Positions 6,968 to 11,318 of a stretch of 11,318 nt of DNA are shown one piece after another (positions within the stretch are counted from its first letter, which is position 1; every line of letters starts with the position of its first letter). The translations under genes and the position numbers were made by a program. Source of the stretch: Chitinophagaceae bacterium (GTDB taxonomy: Bacteria > Bacteroidota > Bacteroidia > Chitinophagales > Chitinophagaceae); NCBI GenBank assembly GCA_025455665.1, contig JALOMC010000043.1, positions 1 through 11,318 on the forward strand. The letters are read 5' to 3'. A model generated the notes under the pieces. It made no database searches. It was given only the letters and a program-made list of their open reading frames with translations, and was not told where the DNA came from.

Positions 6968-7744
6968 ATGAATTTGCAGTTTTGGATCATAGAAGATGAG
7001 CAGCCAGCCGCCCGTCGCCTGGCCAAAATGATGGAACAGCTTTGGCCCGCTGCTACGCTGGCAGGCACCTATGCCAGCGTAGCCGATACCGTAGCAGCAC
7101 TGCAGCAGCAGCCGCCTCCACAGCTCATGCTGATGGATATCCATTTGGCCGATGGCAACAGCTTCCACATCTTTCAGCAAACAGCCGTTAGCTGCCCGGT
7201 CATCTTTACCACGGCTTATGATGAGTATGCAATTGAAGCTTTTAAACACAACAGTGTAGACTACCTGCTGAAGCCGGTAAAAGAGGAAGAGCTGCAAACA
7301 GCGCTAAACAAGTACCAGCGATTGTACAACCAGCCGGCGGCCGTACCTGATTATGCACAACTGCTGCGATCGCTGGCGGGCCCTGGCAAATCATATAAGC
7401 AGCGTTTTGCCGTGCGATATGGGGAGCACTTGAAGACGATTGATACCAGCGGAGCCGCCTATTTTTTTACTGAAAACAAAGCCAGTTTTTTGGTAACCCA
7501 CGATGGCAAAAAATACATCGTAGACTACAACATGGATCAGCTGGAGCAGCAGTTAGATCCGCGTCGCTTTTTTCGTATTAACCGGCAGTTCATCATTGCC
7601 ATAGATGCCATAGCAGAGATGCTGACCTACAGCAAGGCAAGGGTAATCATTACCCTGCAGCCAGCCAGCAAGCTCGAAACCATTGTGAGCAGCGAAAGAG
7701 CCGCTGCCTTTAAGCAATGGCTGGACGATGCGCCCGGCGAATAA
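6968..7744 (+). CDS. LytTR-family response regulator
   Basis: A 258-residue DNA-binding regulator. The receiver domain (about 3-120) has the acidic cluster 'IIEDE' (Glu9, Asp10), phospho-acceptor Asp57 in 'LMLMDIHLADG', the switch Thr in 'VIFTTAYDEYAIEAF', and the conserved Lys102 of 'LLKPV'. A linker of about 30 residues leads to a LytTR domain (about 150-252): 'RFAVRYGEHLKTID', 'YFFTENKASFLVTHDGKKYIVD', 'LDPRRFFRINRQFIIAIDAI', ending 'VSSERAAAFKQWLD'. All key phosphotransfer residues are present, so it should be activated by the adjacent LytS-type kinase. It lies 30 nt after the kinase gene. Its targets cannot be read directly; autoregulation of the cytochrome/YceI operon is the simplest guess. 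The intrinsic terminator at 7904-7934 closes the unit 160 nt downstream. Confidence 0.93.
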   Translation: MNLQFWIIEDEQPAARRLAKMMEQLWPAATLAGTYASVADTVAALQQQPPPQLMLMDIHLADGNSFHIFQQTAVSCPVIFTTAYDEYAIEAFKHNSVDYLLKPVKEEELQTALNKYQRLYNQPAAVPDYAQLLRSLAGPGKSYKQRFAVRYGEHLKTIDTSGAAYFFTENKASFLVTHDGKKYIVDYNMDQLEQQLDPRRFFRINRQFIIAIDAIAEMLTYSKARVIITLQPASKLETIVSSERAAAFKQWLDDAPGE

Positions 7745-7903
7745 TCCTGTCCCGGTAGCTCATTTTCCCGTTTCGGAAGGATGGACGCTGCTACGATGTC
7801 GGCTTTGTTGCACTTTGCTGCCTGTTGCGGCCGCACCGCATTCCACAGCAAAAACGCCGTGGCTACAGCCATGGGTAAACATACATGGGTTCGCTAGGGT
7901 TTG
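7745..7903 (+). other. 3' untranslated stretch between the regulator and its terminator
   Basis: About 160 nt with no convincing gene. A short forward frame (7728-7916) and a reverse frame (7627-7872) both lack family features. The only notable element is TTTTCCCGTTTCGG at 7763-7776, which also occurs at 151-164 ahead of the operon. Confidence 0.5.
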
Positions 7904-7934
7904 GGCTGCCACCTAAGGGTGGCGGCCTTTTTTG
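7904..7934 (+). terminator. Rho-independent terminator of the cytochrome/YceI/two-component operon
   Basis: GGCTGCCACC (7904-7913) pairs with GGTGGCGGCC (7918-7927), ten pairs with one G-U, around the tetraloop TAAG, followed by six T residues. It is the first clear terminator on this strand after the one at 91-122, so the genes from 258 to 7744 could all lie on one transcript. Confidence 0.9.
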
Positions 7935-7971
7935 TAGCAGCCGCAGTCCCCCTCCATTGGCCAGATTGGCC

Positions 7972-7979
7972 TACATTTG
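7972..7979 (+). promoter_or_regulatory. Bacteroidota-type -7 promoter element (TACATTTG) for metH
   Basis: TACATTTG matches the TAnnTTTG -7 consensus of the Bacteroidota primary sigma factor and is followed by CACCC, a context often seen at such promoters. It lies just after the terminator at 7904-7934 and ahead of the metH pair, as expected for a new unit. The -33 element (TTTG) is not clearly present at the usual spacing; TTGG at 7957-7960 is closer than normal. Transcription would start near 7985, giving a leader of about 215 nt. Confidence 0.6.
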
Positions 7980-7993
7980 CACCCGCAGGCGGA

Positions 7994-8171
7994 TTTGTTT
8001 ATTGTTCGGCCTGTTTCGTTTCTTCTCAGAAAAACCGAACTAATAAACGAAGTGGATCATCGGCGGGAGGCCTACACTCCGTTTATCAGTCAGGGCAAAG
8101 AGGGGGGAACGTGAAATATCAAACCCGGCAAGGTGCCGCGGTGGGTGGTATAGGTGCCCACTGCAGTTGCC
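7994..8171 (+). promoter_or_regulatory. Structured 5' leader of metH, possible SAM-I-like riboswitch
   Basis: Stem A: 7994-8009 pairs with 8035-8051, sixteen pairs with one bulged base (8041) and one G-U. Its loop contains a smaller hairpin (8019-8023 with 8028-8032). Stem B: ATAAACG/AGTG (8043-8054) pairs with CACT/CGTTTAT (8075-8086), eleven pairs with one mismatch. A and B share 8043-8051, so they cannot form together. Further on, GGCAA (8127-8131) pairs with TTGCC (8167-8171), enclosing GTGGG (8141-8145) with CCCAC (8157-8161). Parts of 8083-8166 follow the order of S-box core blocks (TTATCA, AGAGGG, AAACCCGGCAA, GGTGCC, CTGCAG), and metH is a known SAM-riboswitch target. However, the 3' half of the P1 stem and a proper GGCAACC block are missing, so the ligand assignment is weak. 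A structured leader is well supported; its identity is not. Confidence 0.4.
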
Positions 8172-8199
8172 AATAGCCACAAGCGAAACAACAACACAC

Positions 8200-9198
8200 A
8201 TGAGTAGCATTCGCGAAGCGCTGGCCCAGCGCATACTGGTAATAGATGGCGCCATGGGCACCATGATACAGCGCCATAAACTGCAGGAAGCAGATTATCG
8301 TGGCGACCGATTTAAGGATTGGCCCAGCGATTTGAAAGGCAACAACGACCTGTTGTGCATTACACAGCCACAAATCATTGTCGACATTCACAAGCAATAC
8401 CTGGAGGCCGGTGCCGATATCATTGAAACCAATACGTTCAATGCGCAAAAGGTATCGCTGGCAGACTATGGCATGGAAAGCCTGGCCTATGAGCTGAACG
8501 TGGCTGCGGCCCGCTGCGCCCGACAGGCTGTGGCCGAAACGGGCAAGCAAGCATGGGTAGCGGGCGCCATGGGCCCTATGAACAAAACGCTATCGCTGAG
8601 TCCCGATGTAAACAATCCCGGATTTCGTGCCTTGAGTTTTGATGAAGCCATGGAAGCTTATTACGAGCAGATATCCGGCCTGGTAGATGGTGGTGTCGAT
8701 CTGTTGCTCATTGAAACCATTTTTGACACGCTGAATGCCAAGGCAGCTATTTACGCCATCAAAAAATACTTCCGCGATGCCGGCAAGCCCGAACTGCCTA
8801 TCAGCATCAGTGGCACCATTACCGATGCCAGCGGCCGTACGCTGAGTGGGCAAACGCTGGAAGCTTTTTATACCAGTGTGGCACACGCCCGGCCGCTGAG
8901 CGTAGGTTTGAACTGCGCCCTGGGCGCCCAGGAAATGCGCAGCCATATAGAAGAGCTGAGTGGCCTTGCATCGTGCTACGTAAGTGCCTACCCCAATGCC
9001 GGCCTGCCCAATGCCATGGGCGAATATGATGAGGCCCCGCACGAAACAGCCCACTTTATAGAAGACTGGGCCCGTGAAGGCTGGGTGAACATTGTAGGTG
9101 GCTGCTGCGGTACTACCCCCGACCACATAAAGCACATAGCCGACCACGTGAAGACCATGAAGCCAAGAACAGTACCCGTGCTGGAAACAGCGCTGTAG
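8200..9198 (+). CDS. metH: Methionine synthase, homocysteine-binding subunit (split MetH N-terminal part)
   Basis: A 332-residue cytoplasmic TIM-barrel protein equal to the first module of cobalamin-dependent methionine synthase (about residues 2-327 in E. coli MetH). It opens with 'RILVIDGAMGTMIQ' and contains 'ADIIETNTFNAQ', 'GAMGPMNKTLSLSPDVN' and 'LLIETIFDTLNAKAA'. The three zinc-ligand cysteines are present: Cys239 in 'GLNCALG' and Cys302/Cys303 in 'GGCCGTTPDH'. It binds and activates homocysteine through zinc and receives the methyl group from methylcobalamin held by the partner subunit encoded downstream. The stop after 'VLETAL' falls where the intact enzyme would enter the pterin domain. 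ATG 8200 is preferred; an in-frame TTG at 8167 would add eleven non-conserved residues lying in the structured leader. The separate gene resembles stand-alone homocysteine S-methyltransferases, but the neighbour shows it is a MetH half. Confidence 0.95.
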   Translation: MSSIREALAQRILVIDGAMGTMIQRHKLQEADYRGDRFKDWPSDLKGNNDLLCITQPQIIVDIHKQYLEAGADIIETNTFNAQKVSLADYGMESLAYELNVAAARCARQAVAETGKQAWVAGAMGPMNKTLSLSPDVNNPGFRALSFDEAMEAYYEQISGLVDGGVDLLLIETIFDTLNAKAAIYAIKKYFRDAGKPELPISISGTITDASGRTLSGQTLEAFYTSVAHARPLSVGLNCALGAQEMRSHIEELSGLASCYVSAYPNAGLPNAMGEYDEAPHETAHFIEDWAREGWVNIVGGCCGTTPDHIKHIADHVKTMKPRTVPVLETAL

Positions 9199-9378
9199 CA
9201 AGCCACCGCCGGCTACTGCCATGCCCCAAAAGCCTGCTACTGTTGATAAAAAAGCCAACAAACCAAGTAGATGGACTGCAGCAAGCACCCGGGCACTTGC
9301 ACACACCAAAACACAATACTGCCAGCTATGAAGTGTTTCTTAGTAGCGTAGCGGCAAAAAAACACTGAACGGAAAACG
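9199..9378 (+). other. 180-nt spacer between the two metH genes
   Basis: No gene, terminator or clear promoter is visible. AGTGTTT (9332-9338) can pair with AAACACT (9360-9366) around a 21-nt loop just before the start of the second metH gene, and GGAAAA (9371-9376) lies a few bases ahead of its ATG and may serve as a weak ribosome binding site. The spacer is long for a co-transcribed pair coding for two halves of one enzyme. Confidence 0.4.
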
Positions 9379-11318
9379 ATGACTGTAATCAAACCTTTTC
9401 TCCGCCTATCGGGTCTCGAGCCGCTGGTAGTAAGGCCCGAAACAAACTTTGTAAACGTAGGGGAACGGACCAACGTAACCGGCTCGAAGAAGTTTGCCCG
9501 CCTGATACGCGAAGGCCTGTATGAAGAAGCCCTGAGTGTGGCCCGGCAGCAGGTAGAAAGCGGTGCGCAAGTGCTGGATGTGAATATGGACGATGCCCTG
9601 CTGGATGGCAAGGCGGCCATGGTTACTTTCCTCAACCTGCTGCAAAGCGAGCCCGACATTGCCCGCATTCCCATCATGATCGATTCATCGAAGTTTGAGA
9701 TCATAGAGGCAGGACTGAAATGTGTGCAGGGCAAGTGCATTGTGAACTCCATTTCAATGAAAGAAGGCGAAGCCAAATTCATTGAGCAGGCGCAGATTTG
9801 CCAATCGTTTGGCGCTGCCGTGATTGTAATGGCGTTTGATGAAATAGGCCAGGCCGATACCGAAGATCGCAAAGTGGAGATTTGCCATCGGGCCTATAAG
9901 ATTTTAACCGAGCAGGTAGGCTTTGATCCGCAAGACATCATTTTCGACCCCAACATTTTTGCAGTAGCTACCGGCCTCGAAGAGCACAACAATTACGGTG
10001 TAGACTTCATCAATGCCACCCGCCGCATCAAGCAGCTGATGCCACTGACCAAAGTGAGCGGAGGCGTGAGCAACCTGTCGTTTTCATTTCGTGGAAATGA
10101 CCACGTACGCGAAGCCATGCACAGTGTGTTTCTGTTTCATGCCATTCGGGCTGGTATGGACATGGGCATTGTAAACGCCGGCCAGCTGGTGGTATACGAT
10201 GAGATAGAACCGCAGCTGCGTGACCTGTGCGAAGATGTGATACTGAACCGCCACAACGATAACAACGAATCAACCGAAAAGCTGATTGCCTTTGCTGAAA
10301 CCGTAAAGGCAAAAGGAAAGGAAGAAAAGAAGGACGAAGCCTGGCGACAGGAGCCGGTGGAAAAGCGACTGGCACACTCCCTCATCAACGGCATTACTGA
10401 CTATGTAGAAGCCGATACCGAAGAAGCCCGCCAGAAATACCCGCGGCCACTGGATGTGATAGAAGGTCCGCTGATGGATGGTATGAACATTGTAGGCGAT
10501 CTGTTTGGTGCTGGTAAAATGTTTTTGCCGCAGGTGGTAAAAAGTGCCCGGGTAATGAAAAAAGCTGTGGCGGTACTGACACCTTACATAGAAGAGGAAA
10601 AAGCACAGCTACTGGCCGATGGCGGCCCCGATCAGGGCGCTGGCCCCGCCAAAATACTGCTGGCTACTGTAAAAGGCGATGTGCACGACATTGGTAAAAA
10701 TATAGTGGGTGTGGTGCTGGCCTGTAATGGCTACGAAATAAAAGACCTGGGCGTAATGGTGCCTACCGATCGCATACTGGATGAAGCACAAGCCTTTGGT
10801 GCTGATATCATCGGGCTGTCGGGCCTCATTACCCCTTCGCTGGACGAGATGGTGCACGTGGCCCATGAAATGAAGCGCCGCGGCATGAAGCAACCCTTAC
10901 TGATAGGAGGTGCTACCACCAGCCGTATGCACACCGCGGTGAAAATAGCACCGCAATACAATGGTGGTGTGATACACGTACTGGATGCCAGCCGCAGCGT
11001 GACGGTGGCCGGCAGCCTGCTGAGCAATGATCAGAAGGAAGGCTTCCTGAAACAAACGGCGCAGGAATACGAAAAGCTGGCTGAGAGTTTTCACGCAAAA
11101 AAGGTGGTGAAAAACTACCTGAACCTGCCCGATGCACAGGCCAACAAAGTACCTATCGATTGGGTGGGCTACACGGCACCGGTGCCTTCGTTTACCGGTG
11201 TACGGGCTGTACACGATGTAAGCCTGCAAACACTGCGACCCTATATCGACTGGAAGCCATTTTTCATTGCCTGGGAAATGCATGGCAACTTTCCGGATAT
11301 ACTTACCGACAGCGTGGT
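9379..11318 (+). CDS. metH: Methionine synthase, pterin/cobalamin/activation subunit (split MetH C-terminal part; cut by window edge)
   Basis: The frame is open from ATG 9379 to the window end (646 codons visible, no stop), so the gene is partial. It begins 'MTVIKPFLRLSGLEPLVV', which matches the start of the second MetH module. Domains in order: methyltetrahydrofolate-binding barrel (about 20-295; 'NVGERTNVTGSKKFA', 'MIDSSKFE', 'VNSISMKEG', 'FDPNIFAVATG', 'SGGVSNLSFSFRGND'); helical cap (about 330-415); cobalamin-binding Rossmann domain with 'DVHDIGKN', where His436 is the lower axial cobalt ligand (His759 in E. coli), and 'LSGLITPS' (480-487); then the start of the SAM-dependent activation domain ('DWVGYTAPVPSFTGV', 'YIDWKPFFIAWEMHG'). 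It transfers methyl from methyltetrahydrofolate to cobalamin and on to homocysteine bound by the 8200-9198 product. The constant offset of about 323 residues from E. coli MetH fits a clean split at the module boundary. ATG 9379 is the start giving this complete domain. Confidence 0.95.
   Translation, partial: MTVIKPFLRLSGLEPLVVRPETNFVNVGERTNVTGSKKFARLIREGLYEEALSVARQQVESGAQVLDVNMDDALLDGKAAMVTFLNLLQSEPDIARIPIMIDSSKFEIIEAGLKCVQGKCIVNSISMKEGEAKFIEQAQICQSFGAAVIVMAFDEIGQADTEDRKVEICHRAYKILTEQVGFDPQDIIFDPNIFAVATGLEEHNNYGVDFINATRRIKQLMPLTKVSGGVSNLSFSFRGNDHVREAMHSVFLFHAIRAGMDMGIVNAGQLVVYDEIEPQLRDLCEDVILNRHNDNNESTEKLIAFAETVKAKGKEEKKDEAWRQEPVEKRLAHSLINGITDYVEADTEEARQKYPRPLDVIEGPLMDGMNIVGDLFGAGKMFLPQVVKSARVMKKAVAVLTPYIEEEKAQLLADGGPDQGAGPAKILLATVKGDVHDIGKNIVGVVLACNGYEIKDLGVMVPTDRILDEAQAFGADIIGLSGLITPSLDEMVHVAHEMKRRGMKQPLLIGGATTSRMHTAVKIAPQYNGGVIHVLDASRSVTVAGSLLSNDQKEGFLKQTAQEYEKLAESFHAKKVVKNYLNLPDAQANKVPIDWVGYTAPVPSFTGVRAVHDVSLQTLRPYIDWKPFFIAWEMHGNFPDILTDSV

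Noticed and set aside
7752..7900. tRNA-like start (GGTAGCTCA) and later GGGTTCGC
   Set aside because: No acceptor, D, anticodon and T arms can be assembled in the right order and spacing.
7994..8051. Intrinsic terminator formed by the long leader stem
   Set aside because: There is no T-run after the stem on either strand and the stem is AT-rich.
7994..8171. Cobalamin riboswitch ahead of metH
   Set aside because: GGGAAC and GTGAAA resemble B12-box pieces, but the GGTGCC block comes after rather than before them and no full B12 box is present.
8590..9872. Long - strand open frames (8590-9309 and 9237-9872) across the metH genes
   Set aside because: Both overlap strongly conserved MetH coding sequence on the + strand and have no recognisable protein features.
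1..11318. CRISPR arrays, insertion sequences, integrases or phage genes
   Set aside because: No regularly spaced repeats, transposase or recombinase motifs were seen in either strand.

Overview
The window looks like a chromosomal segment from a member of the Bacteroidota, most likely the Chitinophagaceae or a close relative. Support: a Y_Y_Y/beta-propeller LytS-type kinase beside a LytTR regulator, a DUF5777 barrel protein, a cobalamin-dependent methionine synthase split into two genes, a TAnnTTTG-type promoter element, and start codons with almost no Shine-Dalgarno sequence. All recognisable genes are on the + strand. Assignments rest on reading the translated sequence; no database search was run.

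Region 1 (1-257) holds a strong intrinsic terminator (91-122) that ends an upstream transcription unit, then the leader of the next one. Region 2 (258-7744) is a tightly packed set of eight genes, closed by a second strong terminator at 7904-7934. In order: a membrane-anchored OB-fold (tRNA_anti-like) protein, a di-heme cytochrome c lipoprotein, a mono-heme cytochrome c lipoprotein, a YceI protein, a DUF5777 beta-barrel protein, a second YceI protein, a sensor kinase with a large predicted periplasmic propeller, and its LytTR response regulator. Every structural gene has a signal peptide, lipobox or N-terminal membrane anchor, so the products act in the cell envelope. The set reads as an envelope redox module carrying its own two-component switch. 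An electron-transfer or quinone/isoprenoid-related role is plausible but is inference.

Region 3 (7935-8199) is the leader of the methionine synthase genes. It has a TACATTTG promoter-like element and more than 200 nt of highly structured leader. Two stable hairpins in it are mutually exclusive, and downstream lies a block that partly resembles the core of a SAM-I (S-box) riboswitch. Region 4 (8200-11318) encodes MetH in two pieces: a 332-aa zinc-dependent homocysteine methyltransferase, then after a 180-nt gap the pterin-, cobalamin- and activation-domain subunit, which runs off the window's right edge. The two products would cooperate to remethylate homocysteine to methionine using methyltetrahydrofolate and B12.

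The most unusual items are the cytochrome/YceI/barrel/two-component operon and the metH leader RNA.
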